A stretch of DNA of 64,000 bases, from the NCBI GenBank assembly GCA_024275165.1, contig JAJRZQ010000025.1, forward strand, positions 80,414-144,413, read 5' to 3'. The translations under genes were made by a program, and so were the position numbers. Of this stretch, positions 37,741 through 45,809 are shown in pieces. The notes under the pieces were generated by a model. The model had not been told where the DNA came from and made no database searches. It saw only the letters and a list, made by a program, of their open reading frames with translations. Every line of letters starts with the position of its first letter. The stretch's first letter is position 1. The DNA comes from a bacterium. Lineage in GTDB: Bacteria; SAR324; XYD2-FULL-50-16.

Positions 37741-38883
37741 GTGACCTTGCGTTTAAAGCCCCAAAGCAAAATAAAGGTTTGGGAATCAATGATTCGGTTT
37801 TTTCATTGGTCCTTGGCTCTGTTGGTCAGCGGCCTGCTGGTCACCTCTCAGGTAGAGCGGTTTTTACCGCTCCACGCTTGGTTTGGGCAGGCCTTGGTTC
37901 CCTTGCTGCTCTTGCGCCTGCTCTGGGGGTTTGTGGGCAACGAATACGCCCGCTTCAGCGATTTTATCAAGGGGCCGAAAGAGACCCTAGAGCACCTCAA
38001 AGCCCTGAAAAGGGGGCAAAACGAACGGTTTTTAGGTCACAACCCTCTGGCTGGCTGGGTCTTTATCTTGATGGGTTTAAGCTTATTGGCGCTGACCGTC
38101 AGCGGGTTGGTGTTGCTGGGGGGGCAAGAAGAAATCGGTGTTTTCGCCGCCTTGTTTACCCCTGCCCTGGCAGCCCGCTTCGCGCCCTGGCATGAGGCCT
38201 TTGCCTGGGGAATGGGGCTGCTGGTGCTGGCGCATTTAGCGGGGATGCTGAAAGAAAGCCTTTTGCAAAAAGAAAACCTCCCCCTCGCGATGTTGACGGG
38301 GAAAAAGGCACTGAGGAACAATCAACCCAAATCACAGCTTACCCCAAAGCCTTGGCTACAGGCCCTGTTGATCTTGGGTATCTTAGGGGGCAGCGGGTAT
38401 TATTTAACTCTCGGCCCCATGCAAAGTCACAATGCAGAAACCTTAAGGGCAGACCGGAAAGAAAAAGGGAAGTATTTCGCTTTATATCAAGAAGAATGCG
38501 GTGACTGCCATTTTGAATTTCCTCCCAACCTGCTCCCCCGGCGTAGCTGGGAACGCATGATGAAACCCGAAGAGCTGGAGGCTCATTTTGAGGAGGATGT
38601 TTCTTTAGAAGAGGAAACAAGAGTCAAGATACTCTCTCATTTAACGACCTATGCCCAAGAAACCAGCCACTCTGAAGTGGCTTATTATTTAAGTGAAGAA
38701 ATCGGCCCCACCCAAAGCCCCTTGCAATTTAGCCACACCAACTGGTGGAAAGAGCGACATGAAGATATTGACGCAGAAACCTATAAAAAAGAAAAAATAG
38801 GGGGCAAACTCAACTGTAAGGCCTGTCACGCCAAGGCGGCTTATGGTTCTTTTGAAGACCGGGATATTTACATTCCTGATTAA
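37741..38883 (+). CDS. Cytochrome b561-type membrane domain fused to dihaem cytochrome c (DHC-like)
   Basis: A 380-residue fusion. Residues about 10-195 are a four-helix cytochrome b561/hydrogenase type-b domain with candidate haem histidines in FHWSLALLVSG, LPLHAWFG, PWHEAFAWG and VLAHLAGM. A further helix (about 202-220) leads to a periplasmic dihaem part with CGDCH near 250 and CKACH near 359. The block LLPRRSWERMM followed by HFEEDVS is shared with the next gene and is typical of DHC-type cytochromes. It likely moves electrons between the quinone pool and periplasmic cytochromes. Start is GTG. Confidence 0.8.
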   Translation: MTLRLKPQSKIKVWESMIRFFHWSLALLVSGLLVTSQVERFLPLHAWFGQALVPLLLLRLLWGFVGNEYARFSDFIKGPKETLEHLKALKRGQNERFLGHNPLAGWVFILMGLSLLALTVSGLVLLGGQEEIGVFAALFTPALAARFAPWHEAFAWGMGLLVLAHLAGMLKESLLQKENLPLAMLTGKKALRNNQPKSQLTPKPWLQALLILGILGGSGYYLTLGPMQSHNAETLRADRKEKGKYFALYQEECGDCHFEFPPNLLPRRSWERMMKPEELEAHFEEDVSLEEETRVKILSHLTTYAQETSHSEVAYYLSEEIGPTQSPLQFSHTNWWKERHEDIDAETYKKEKIGGKLNCKACHAKAAYGSFEDRDIYIPD

Positions 38884-38920
38884 ATGGCGACACTTTTGAA
38901 TTGAAAAAAGGTATTCTATA

Positions 38921-39514
38921 ATGTCTATGAAAAATCTACTTTGGGCTTTCTTGCTCATCACCCTTTTCCCGCTCTATGCCGGGGCCAATAATTTTAAGGA
39001 AAAACGACGACTGATGGCAAAAAGGCCCGGTCACTCTCACAGCCCTCAGCCTTGTGAAATTTGCCACTTGGCCCGCAACCCGGAGCTGGTTCCGAAATTA
39101 AAGCGGGTTACCTATGAGCTTTATAATGAGGAATGCGGTGCCTGCCATTTGGCCTATCAGCCAGAATTGCTCCCACGCGCGAGCTGGAAAAAAATCATGG
39201 GAGACCTCTCCCAACATTTTGGCGATGATGTGCAGGTTGCCGATAAAAAACAATCCGCCCTAGCGAAGTATATCTATAACAACACGGCGGACCATTCCCG
39301 GGCGGTGCGTGCCAAGGCGGTCATGAAAAGCCTCAAGGGGGCCGCTCCCATGCGGATTACCGAGGTGCCCTACATTAAAAAGCGACACCAGGAGATCACC
39401 CCTGAAGTTTTTGCCAGAAAGTCGATTCGCAGTTTTGCCAATTGCGAGGCCTGCCACCTCAGTGCTGATGGGGGGTTGTATTACAAGCCCCACATTCATA
39501 TTCCCGCTGAATAG
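38921..39514 (+). CDS. Trihaem cytochrome c (DHC-related)
   Basis: A 197-residue exported protein (signal peptide about 5-22) with three haem motifs: CEICH (about residue 45), CGACH (about 72) and CEACH (about 180). The section from CGACH through LLPRASWKKIM and HFGDDVQ to CEACH repeats the layout of the dihaem half of the upstream gene, so they are paralogous. The extra first motif is new. A redox partner of the neighbouring b561 fusion is the natural reading. Confidence 0.78.
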   Translation: MSMKNLLWAFLLITLFPLYAGANNFKEKRRLMAKRPGHSHSPQPCEICHLARNPELVPKLKRVTYELYNEECGACHLAYQPELLPRASWKKIMGDLSQHFGDDVQVADKKQSALAKYIYNNTADHSRAVRAKAVMKSLKGAAPMRITEVPYIKKRHQEITPEVFARKSIRSFANCEACHLSADGGLYYKPHIHIPAE

Positions 39515-39564
39515 ACCAAGCTCAAGCGCGCCTCGGCTTTGACCTCTAAGCCCTTGCGCTCCTC

Positions 39565-39610
39565 AAAAATCCCTCTCTCCACCCTGCTGAGCGCGGGGTT
39601 GGGATTTTTC
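39565..39610 (+). terminator. Hairpin terminator after the cytochrome genes
   Basis: AAAAATCCC at 39565-39573 pairs perfectly with GGGATTTTT at 39601-39609, with further pairing of ACCC and GGGGT inside. The T-run at the end gives an intrinsic terminator, and the A-run at the start would let it work on the other strand too. Confidence 0.6.
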
Positions 39611-39690
39611 CGGACAAGCGCCTTCTAGCCCCAAGCCCTCAAAGGCTCTCCGCCATCCTCTTTTTTCGTCTCTGCTCAGGTTTGTTTCAT

Positions 39691-39706
39691 CTGCACGCTT
39701 TTTGCA
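39691..39706 (+). promoter_or_regulatory. Sigma-54-like promoter upstream of flgF
   Basis: CTGCACGCTTTTTGCA matches the sigma-54 consensus TGGCACG-N4-TTGCA except for the first two bases; GC at -12 and the spacing to the -24 G are exact. The same core GCA-x-GCTTTTTGCA recurs before flgK. Hook and basal-body genes are often sigma-54 dependent. The first G of the usual GG pair is missing, which lowers certainty. Confidence 0.45.
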
Positions 39707-39818
39707 TAACTTTTTTGCGGTCCATTGCGGCAGGGAGCCGCTGGCATGGGCAATGCATTTCTTTTTTACAGACCACCGCCAACGACTCTTGAAGTCTAGC
39801 CGAACCAAGGAAGGTATT

Positions 39819-40589
39819 ATGGATTCGATTTTTACCCTTTTGAGCGGGTTGAAGGGCCAGCAGCGGCAAATGGACGCTACGGCCAACAATATCGCCAACG
39901 CCAATACTCCCGGCTACAAAAAAGACACCGTACTCTTTCGCGAAATCTACAGCGAATTCGCCACCCAGGACTTAGAAAGCGAGCAAGAAAGCTTTGCCCA
40001 TGATGAGTTCATCAACCCCTTAAGCCGAGGCGGAAGCAGCTTTGTGATGCCCGATCATGTGAGCCCTCAAATGAGTTCGGGGAGAATGATCCCCACCAAC
40101 AGCCCCAAGGACTTAGCCTTGCAAGGAGAGGGGTTTTTTGTCGTTGAAACCCCCTACGGCACTCGCTACACCCGTAGCGGCCAATTCATGGAAGACGCCC
40201 AAGGTTATTTGATCACCCCCGAGGGGGATCGAGTTCAAGGGGAGAAAGGCCCGATCTTAGTGAAAAACCGTGAGTTTTCCGTGGGCCAAGAAGGCACCAT
40301 CATGATTGATCGCCAAAGGGTAGATAAACTCAAAATCATGAAATTTGAACAACCTGATCGCCTCACCAAATTGGGGAAGGGCTATTGGGTTCCGGGCAGT
40401 GATCGGCAGGTCCCCATTGCCATGAAAAATCCGCAAGTTCATCAAGGGGTCTATGAACGCTCGAATGTGGAAATCGTAGAGGAAATGGTGGATATGATTG
40501 CCATCAACCGCTCTTACGAAGCCAGTCAAAAGGCCATGAAAGCCTATGACGACCTCGACAGTCAAGCCATTTCCCTGGCTCGTATTTAA
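39819..40589 (+). CDS. flgF: Flagellar basal-body rod protein FlgF
   Basis: A 256-residue rod protein. MDSIFTLLSGLKGQQRQMDA, then NNIANANTPGYKKD, is the conserved N-terminal export and assembly region; the C-terminal EEMVDMIAINRSYEASQKAM helix pairs with it. GEGFFVVETPYGTRYTRSGQ in the middle is typical of FlgF/FlgG. FlgF sits in the proximal part of the distal rod. The open frame extends to 39702, but ATG 39819 with AAGGAAGG upstream begins exactly at the family start. It heads the flagellar block. Confidence 0.92.
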   Translation: MDSIFTLLSGLKGQQRQMDATANNIANANTPGYKKDTVLFREIYSEFATQDLESEQESFAHDEFINPLSRGGSSFVMPDHVSPQMSSGRMIPTNSPKDLALQGEGFFVVETPYGTRYTRSGQFMEDAQGYLITPEGDRVQGEKGPILVKNREFSVGQEGTIMIDRQRVDKLKIMKFEQPDRLTKLGKGYWVPGSDRQVPIAMKNPQVHQGVYERSNVEIVEEMVDMIAINRSYEASQKAMKAYDDLDSQAISLARI

Positions 40590-40613
40590 TCTAATTCAAC
40601 TGAGGACCCAGCT

Positions 40614-41402
40614 ATGATGACCAGCCTTTTCACCTCCGCAACGGGGATGAGCGCTCAACAAAGCCAAATCGACACCATTTCCAACAACTTGGCCAATGTA
40701 AATACCAACGGCTTTAAAAAGAGCCGCAACAATTTTCAAGACCTGCTTTATTCCAACGAAATCGTTCCCGGCTCGGCAACCAGTTCCAATACCATCTCTC
40801 CCACGGGGTTGCATAAGGGGCACGGGGTCAAACTGATCGGCACCCAAAAGGTATTCACCCAAGGAAACCTAACCCATACGGGCAACGAATTGGATCTCTC
40901 CATTGACGGAGACGGCTTTTTTCAAGTGCTGCGCCCCAACGGCTCGATTGCCTACACCCGGGATGGGGCATGGCAACGAGACAACAATGGTCGTATCGTC
41001 AACTCCGATGGATATCCCTTAGAGCCGGAAATTATTGTTCCCCCAGAGGCAACCAAACTGATTGTCAGTCAAGACGGGGTGGTACAGATTTTAGTGGGAG
41101 ACGACCCCAACCCGGTGCGAATCGGCAATATCCAACCGGCAAAATTCATCAATCCCGCGGGCTTAAACCCTATCGGCAAAAACCTCTATATGCCGACTTT
41201 AGCCAGCGGACAAGCCGTCAGCACCGACCCGGGGCAAGAGGGAATCGGGTTGTTGAGCCAAGGCTTTTTGGAAAAATCCAATGTGAGCGTGGTCGATGAA
41301 ATGGTGAACATGATTGTCGCCCAGAGAGCCTATGAAGTGAACTCGAAATCCATCCAGACCTCCGACAACATGCTGCAAACCGCCGTCAATCTTGTTAGGT
41401 AA
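40614..41402 (+). CDS. flgG: Flagellar distal rod protein FlgG
   Basis: A 262-residue protein, the standard FlgG length. It begins MMTSLFTSATGMSAQQSQID, followed by NNLANVNTNGFKKSRNNFQD; the central DGDGFFQVLRPNGSIAYTRD and the C-terminal FLEKSNVSVVDEMVNMIVAQ, RAYEVNSKSIQT are diagnostic. It forms the distal rod through the outer rings. It lies 24 bases after flgF and 2 bases before flgA. Confidence 0.96.
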   Translation: MMTSLFTSATGMSAQQSQIDTISNNLANVNTNGFKKSRNNFQDLLYSNEIVPGSATSSNTISPTGLHKGHGVKLIGTQKVFTQGNLTHTGNELDLSIDGDGFFQVLRPNGSIAYTRDGAWQRDNNGRIVNSDGYPLEPEIIVPPEATKLIVSQDGVVQILVGDDPNPVRIGNIQPAKFINPAGLNPIGKNLYMPTLASGQAVSTDPGQEGIGLLSQGFLEKSNVSVVDEMVNMIVAQRAYEVNSKSIQTSDNMLQTAVNLVR

Positions 41403-41404
41403 TC

Positions 41405-42388
41405 ATGAAACAGCTTATTTTTTTTCTTTTGCTGAGCTGGGTTTTGTTATTTCAGGCCCCCCTACAGGCTGAAAACGCGCTGGAGGGAATCGACCTGATT
41501 GAAATCAAGGTCATGGCTCACCCGCAAGTAATCGGCAGAAACTACCGCTTAGGCGAAATCGCTCAATTAGACGGGTTTGATGTGGATCTCATCTCTCAAT
41601 TGGCGGAGTTGAAAGTCGGCCTTTCCCCCCGGCCCGGCAAAAGCCTCCCCTTGAGCAAGGGCTTGCTCAACAGCAAGCTGAGAAAAATTTTAGCTCCGAA
41701 CCAATACCGGTTGCATCTACCCAAAAACACCAAGGTGACAAGGGCCTACAACTTGATTCCCGCCCAGGAAGTGGCCGACAAACTCAAAGCGGAGATTCAA
41801 AAGGGCTACCCCAACTATGATCAGGTAAAAATTGAGATTAAAAGCCAGATCAAAGACCAAGCCGTGCCCCAGGGGAAAACGGCCTTCTCCTTTGAACGGG
41901 TGGGGAAAACGGATCAAATCGGCGGTTGGTCTTCTTGGAAGGTAAAAATCCTCAGCAAAGGCAAGGAATTCAAGCAGATGATTGTTCGGGCCAAGGTCGA
42001 AGTGGTCAGCCAGGTGGTGGTCGCCAAGAGCCCGATCAAAAAAGGAAAAACCATTGCCAAAGAAGACCTCATTATGGTGCCCAAAGATATTTCGAGGGAG
42101 AGAAAAGGCTTTAAGCCAACCTCGGACTTGATCGTGGGCCAGCAGGCAAAAAGAGATATTCTGCAAATGGAAACGCTGAAACCCAGTTTGGTGGAAGAGC
42201 CCGTCATCGTAATCAAGGGGGCCCCCCTGCGCATCGTTTACCAAAGCGCATCTTTGAGGTTTACCAACTTAGGCGTTGCCATGAAGGCGGCGCGCAAGGG
42301 AGAGATGATCCCTATTCGCACCCTGCAGAATAAAACCACGATCTACGCGGTAGTCAAAGACTCCAAAACCGCTGAGGTGGCCTTATAA
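41405..42388 (+). CDS. flgA: Flagellar P-ring assembly chaperone FlgA
   Basis: A 327-residue periplasmic protein (signal peptide about 1-22). The C-terminal half carries the SAF-type domain: VVVAKSPIKKGKTIAKEDLI near 200, KDISRERKGF and the chaperone SAF barrel ending GEMIPIRTLQNKTTIYAVVK. FlgA helps FlgI polymerise into the P ring. At 327 residues it is longer than enteric FlgA because of an N-terminal extension. It is two bases after flgG and 18 before flgH. Confidence 0.9.
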   Translation: MKQLIFFLLLSWVLLFQAPLQAENALEGIDLIEIKVMAHPQVIGRNYRLGEIAQLDGFDVDLISQLAELKVGLSPRPGKSLPLSKGLLNSKLRKILAPNQYRLHLPKNTKVTRAYNLIPAQEVADKLKAEIQKGYPNYDQVKIEIKSQIKDQAVPQGKTAFSFERVGKTDQIGGWSSWKVKILSKGKEFKQMIVRAKVEVVSQVVVAKSPIKKGKTIAKEDLIMVPKDISRERKGFKPTSDLIVGQQAKRDILQMETLKPSLVEEPVIVIKGAPLRIVYQSASLRFTNLGVAMKAARKGEMIPIRTLQNKTTIYAVVKDSKTAEVAL

Positions 42389-42406
42389 CCCCTGGGGGAA
42401 AACGAT

Positions 42407-43219
42407 ATGAAACAGCTATTTTTTTTACTCTTGATTCTGACCACGCTTTCGGGCTGCCTAAAGCACCGCATGCCCCTGCCCAAAGCGCCGGAGCCCCCAC
42501 CGCCACAGACGAAGCCGGAAATTGACTATACCGATGTGCGCGAATACAGTTACCGCAGCCGCTCGGAAGTACCGGCGGAGCAAAACCGCTACGAGGGCAG
42601 CCTTTGGCAGGATGAATCCAGTTGGGGCAACCTCTTGCGCGATCACCGCGCCCGCTTTAAGCATGATGTGGTGACCATTGTGAACCTGCAAGAGTTGATC
42701 GTAGTGCCCAAGCCCGAACCCAAACCCGTTGCCCCCACTCCCGCCCCGGGGAGCCCTGCCGCCACAGGCGAGGCCGCCGCTGCGCAAGCCAATAAAGCTT
42801 TGGATATCCTGCAGGCGGCATCGGGTAGAGACACCGAAAGACAAGCAGAAGAAGAGCAAAACGAGGTTTTATCCAGTTTGAAAACCATCAGTGCCCGGGT
42901 GACCAATGTACTGCCCAACGGGAACATGGTGATCCTAGGAGAAAAGGTAGACTACCGGCAGCAAAACTCGATTCGCTATGTCACCAAGATCAGGGGGGTA
43001 ATCCGCCCTGAAGATGTAACCGAAAAAAACGAAATCGAATCTTTAAAACTCGCTTCCAGCGAAGTGAAGATCAAGCGGCAGGTGCAGGCCAGGAAGCTCA
43101 ATTTAGGCGCGCTCGCCCCGGTCATCGGGGGGCAAAAGGCCGGTTTTCTCGATCGCTTGAGCCATTTGGCGACCCCCAACGCAAAGAAAAAAACCGCTCC
43201 CGTAACCACAACGAAATAA
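42407..43219 (+). CDS. flgH: Flagellar L-ring lipoprotein FlgH
   Basis: A 270-residue lipoprotein (lipobox LTTLSGC, Cys17). SLWQDESSWGNLLRDHRARF near 64-83, then HDVVTIVNL, and the C-terminal ISARVTNVLPNGNMVILGEK with IRGVIRPEDV are FlgH signatures. It builds the outer-membrane L ring. A Pro/Ala/Glu-rich stretch (about 103-148) separates the halves. A terminator follows, so flgF-G-A-H is a unit. Confidence 0.92.
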   Translation: MKQLFFLLLILTTLSGCLKHRMPLPKAPEPPPPQTKPEIDYTDVREYSYRSRSEVPAEQNRYEGSLWQDESSWGNLLRDHRARFKHDVVTIVNLQELIVVPKPEPKPVAPTPAPGSPAATGEAAAAQANKALDILQAASGRDTERQAEEEQNEVLSSLKTISARVTNVLPNGNMVILGEKVDYRQQNSIRYVTKIRGVIRPEDVTEKNEIESLKLASSEVKIKRQVQARKLNLGALAPVIGGQKAGFLDRLSHLATPNAKKKTAPVTTTK

Positions 43220-43230
43220 CCCCCCACCGC

Positions 43231-43256
43231 AAAAAGGGTCTTGACGCCCTTTTTTT
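43231..43256 (+). terminator. Intrinsic terminator after flgH
   Basis: AAAAAGGG at 43231-43238 pairs with CCCTTTTT at 43247-43254 around an 8-base loop and is followed by T residues. It separates flgFGAH from flgIJ. Confidence 0.6.
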
Positions 43257-43274
43257 ATCCGCTTTTTTAAACAA

Positions 43275-43288
43275 GGTATAGCAAATGC
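43275..43288 (+). promoter_or_regulatory. Weak sigma-54-like element upstream of flgI
   Basis: GG at 43275-43276 and GC at 43287-43288 are separated by exactly 10 bases, but the rest of the consensus is poor. It lies about 90 bases before flgI after a terminator, so some promoter is needed here; identification with sigma-54 is tentative. Confidence 0.22.
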
Positions 43289-43376
43289 ATTGTTCATAGA
43301 AGCAATAATGGGTTGAAGGAATGGGGTTTCTTTCCAGCCCTTGCAGACTATTCTAAACTTTTGACCTGACTCCGGC

Positions 43377-44501
43377 ATGAAACAAACTCAAACCTTAAAA
43401 ATTCTGACCCTGACCCTCCTTTTATGGCTTGGGGTTGTCGAGTCGGCACTGGCGGTGCGGGTTAAGGACTTAGCGGGGATACGGGGAATGCGAGAAAACC
43501 AACTGATTGGTTTTTCCATCGTCATCGGTCTCAACGGCACCGGAGACAGTCAAGAATCCCTCATGGCCAAAAAACCTTTAAGGAACTCCTTAGAGCGTAT
43601 GGGAATCTCGATTAACCTAAATGAGATCAAAGGGCGCAGTCTCGCCGCGGTCATGGTGACGGCCAAACTCCCCCCCTTTGCCAAACAGGGGCAGAAGCTC
43701 GATGTTACGGTGAGTTCTTTAGGGAATTCTTCCAGTTTGCGCGGCGGGGTATTGATCATGACCCCTTTGCGGGGCCCGAACCGTGAGGTTTACGCAGTGG
43801 CCCAGGGGCCGATTATCGACATTCCCATGGGGGTGGAGCTCCCCGACGCCAGGAGTACAATCGGCTCGGAAAAATATAAATTCGACCCCCGCAGAAACAT
43901 CGTCCCCACGGTGGGGCGGGTTGTGGGCGGCGCCTTGGTCGAGCGAGAGGTGGAAATCGACCTCAACGCGAGAACCCGCCTCTTTTTAAACTTAAAAGAA
44001 CCCGATTTTACCACCGCGTACCGTTTGGCGAAAGTCATCAACCGCAGTTTAGGCGACGGCTCCGCTCGGGCATCCGACGCGGGAACCGTAGAGGTTTCGG
44101 TTCCTTCCAGTTATTTAGGTCAAGCGGTTGAATTGATCAGTCGAATAGAAAACATGGAAATCGAGCCCGACGCCATTGCCAAGGTCGTCTTAGATGAACG
44201 AACCGGTACCATTGTCATGGGCACCCATGTGCGCATCCTGCCCATTGCCATCTCTTATGGAAACCTAAACATTCAAATCGGGCAATTTCAATCCCAGACC
44301 GAGCCCAGGCGTGGTCAAAGGGCCTTGAAACCCGCGGCGAACCGACAAGAGAACAATGTGATTCTATTTAAGGGCGGAGTCGACATCAAAGAAGTGGTCG
44401 ATGGCTTGAATAAAATTGGCATCTCCAACTCCGACTTGATCGAAGTCTTAAAAACCATTAAGTCCGCCGGCGCCTTGCAGGCGGAATTGATCATCAAATA
44501 A
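43377..44501 (+). CDS. flgI: Flagellar P-ring protein FlgI
   Basis: A 374-residue periplasmic protein, normal length. Signal peptide about 1-25, then VRVKDLAGIRGMRENQLIGF, the family start, NGTGDSQESL, ALVEREVEIDLN and the C-terminal NEPDFTTAYR-like segment and LNKIGISNSDLIEVLKTIKS. It forms the P ring around the rod. Followed by flgJ after 7 bases. Confidence 0.95.
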   Translation: MKQTQTLKILTLTLLLWLGVVESALAVRVKDLAGIRGMRENQLIGFSIVIGLNGTGDSQESLMAKKPLRNSLERMGISINLNEIKGRSLAAVMVTAKLPPFAKQGQKLDVTVSSLGNSSSLRGGVLIMTPLRGPNREVYAVAQGPIIDIPMGVELPDARSTIGSEKYKFDPRRNIVPTVGRVVGGALVEREVEIDLNARTRLFLNLKEPDFTTAYRLAKVINRSLGDGSARASDAGTVEVSVPSSYLGQAVELISRIENMEIEPDAIAKVVLDERTGTIVMGTHVRILPIAISYGNLNIQIGQFQSQTEPRRGQRALKPAANRQENNVILFKGGVDIKEVVDGLNKIGISNSDLIEVLKTIKSAGALQAELIIK

Positions 44502-44508
44502 AGGCAAC

Positions 44509-44850
44509 ATGATCTCTCGATTTTCCAATCTCAATGCCGAAGCGATTGCCTTGAGAATGCGCCACCAAAACCAACTCAAAACAGCGGCGGAAGCTCCCAC
44601 CAGTGATAACGACAAAAGCAAGCGCAATCAAAAACTTCGAGAAGCCTGTGATGGATTTGAAGAACTTTTTGTTCACAAGATGATCCAAGTCATGCGAGAA
44701 TCCAGTCAACCAGAAGACAACATTCTCAGTGGCGGGCACGGAGAGGAAATCTTTCAAGACATGCTCGACGAGCAATACGCGAAGATCTTTACCCAAACAA
44801 AGTCGCTGGGTCTTGCGGATATGATCTACAAAAACACCAAAGAGGGTTAA
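44509..44850 (+). CDS. flgJ: FlgJ-type rod-binding protein without muramidase domain
   Basis: A 113-residue protein with the FlgJ N-terminal rod-binding domain only: LREACDGFEELFVHKMIQVM near 44-63, the FxxxMLDEQYAKIFTQ block and LGLADMIYKN at the end. Enteric FlgJ carries a C-terminal peptidoglycan hydrolase; its absence means another enzyme opens the wall. The stop codon overlaps the first of two sigma-28-type promoters. Confidence 0.88.
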   Translation: MISRFSNLNAEAIALRMRHQNQLKTAAEAPTSDNDKSKRNQKLREACDGFEELFVHKMIQVMRESSQPEDNILSGGHGEEIFQDMLDEQYAKIFTQTKSLGLADMIYKNTKEG

Positions 44851-44873
44851 GTTTTTTACTCTCTTGCCGATAA
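44847..44873 (+). promoter_or_regulatory. Sigma-28 (FliA)-type promoter, distal, before flgM
   Basis: TTAAGTTT at 44847-44854, 11 bases, then GCCGATAA at 44866-44873: only one base differs from TAAAGTTT-N11-GCCGATAA. The -35 overlaps the flgJ stop codon. It reads towards flgM-flgN. Confidence 0.8.
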
Positions 44874-44925
44874 GAAAGAGAGGAGCAAAAAGAATCCCTT
44901 TTTTTTAATTGCTCCAAAAACGGTT

Positions 44926-44952
44926 TAAGTTTTTCTCGTGAAGAACCGATAA
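44926..44952 (+). promoter_or_regulatory. Sigma-28 (FliA)-type promoter, proximal, before flgM
   Basis: TAAGTTTT at 44926-44933, 11 bases, then ACCGATAA at 44945-44952. It is a second good match to the flagellar sigma-28 consensus, 79 bases after the first and 47 bases before the flgM start. Surrounding sequence resembles the first site, suggesting local duplication. Confidence 0.72.
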
Positions 44953-44998
44953 GAAGAAAAAAGCCTTTTGACCTAAACTGTATGACACAAAATTGATC

Positions 44999-45298
44999 AT
45001 GAAAATTCAAGGCAATCAACCTAAACTGACGGGACAGGAAAAGGCGACCCAAGGCGATAAGATTCGCAATGAGGGAGGCCGTCTCCAGGCGGATCAAGCT
45101 CAGTCGCAACGAAAATTAAGCACCGACCTGCCGAACTTGAGCGTCAGTAAGATGCGTGAACGCATCCAAGCCGAGCCCGATGTAAACCTAGATCGGGTAA
45201 AGGCGCTGAAAGCAAAAATCAAAGAAGGGGCTTATAAAATCGATACCGCCAAGTTGGCGGGGAATCTTTTGCAAGCATCGACATCCGAAGACATTTGA
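44999..45298 (+). CDS. flgM: Anti-sigma-28 factor FlgM
   Basis: A 99-residue, largely disordered, hydrophilic protein ending in the FlgM sigma-binding region: RVKALKAKIKEGAYKIDTAK then LAGNLL. FlgM holds FliA (sigma-28) until the hook is complete and is then exported. The sigma-28-type promoters before it give the usual feedback. A TTG two codons upstream is in frame, but ATG 44999 is preferred. Confidence 0.85.
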   Translation: MKIQGNQPKLTGQEKATQGDKIRNEGGRLQADQAQSQRKLSTDLPNLSVSKMRERIQAEPDVNLDRVKALKAKIKEGAYKIDTAKLAGNLLQASTSEDI

Positions 45299-45308
45299 GC
45301 AAAAAACC

Positions 45309-45797
45309 ATGCTTTACGATCAACTGATTCGTAATTTACAAGCCCAAGCAATAGGCTACACCAGCATGCTCGAAGCCTTAGAGGCCGAGGCCATGCTGCC
45401 TGCGGCAGCCGACTTGGAAGACTTGATCGCCTGCCAACAAGAAAAAGAAAAGGCCGCCCATCAGGTGCGCGAACTCGAAGAGGATCGAGCGCGTACCGTG
45501 GCTCAACTCGCAGGGCCTTTAAACCTCCCCTTAAATTCCAAATTAGAAGTCTTGGCGCAAACCACCGATGAGTTGCGAGGGCAGAGATTGCTCCAACTCA
45601 AGAGTGAGTTGATTGACTTGGTTCAGCATATTGAGGCCCAAGCCCATTTTGTCGCCGAACGGGGCGTGGTACGGAGTAATTGTATCTTGGAGGTACAAGA
45701 AAACCTAGCAAAGCACTTAAATCGCTCTAAAACCTACGGTAAAACCGGGCAGCTCAGCAAACATGCCGGGGGCTTTATTTACCGGGGAAAGGTTTGA
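45309..45797 (+). CDS. flgN: Flagellar export chaperone FlgN
   Basis: A 162-residue helical protein 10 bases after flgM. Two long amphipathic helices (about 5-75, containing LEDLIACQQEKEKAAHQVRE, and about 80-125) are typical of FlgN, which escorts FlgK and FlgL to the export gate. The C-terminal tail is basic. The match is by length, helices and position more than by strong motifs, but flgM-flgN pairing and flgKL downstream support it. Confidence 0.82.
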   Translation: MLYDQLIRNLQAQAIGYTSMLEALEAEAMLPAAADLEDLIACQQEKEKAAHQVRELEEDRARTVAQLAGPLNLPLNSKLEVLAQTTDELRGQRLLQLKSELIDLVQHIEAQAHFVAERGVVRSNCILEVQENLAKHLNRSKTYGKTGQLSKHAGGFIYRGKV

Positions 45798-45809
45798 TCC
45801 TTTGATTTT

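Noticed and set aside
44875-44915. Terminator between flgJ and flgM from GGAGCAA/TTGCTCC
   Set aside because: The stem is weak with a 20-base loop and the T-run lies in the loop, not after the stem.
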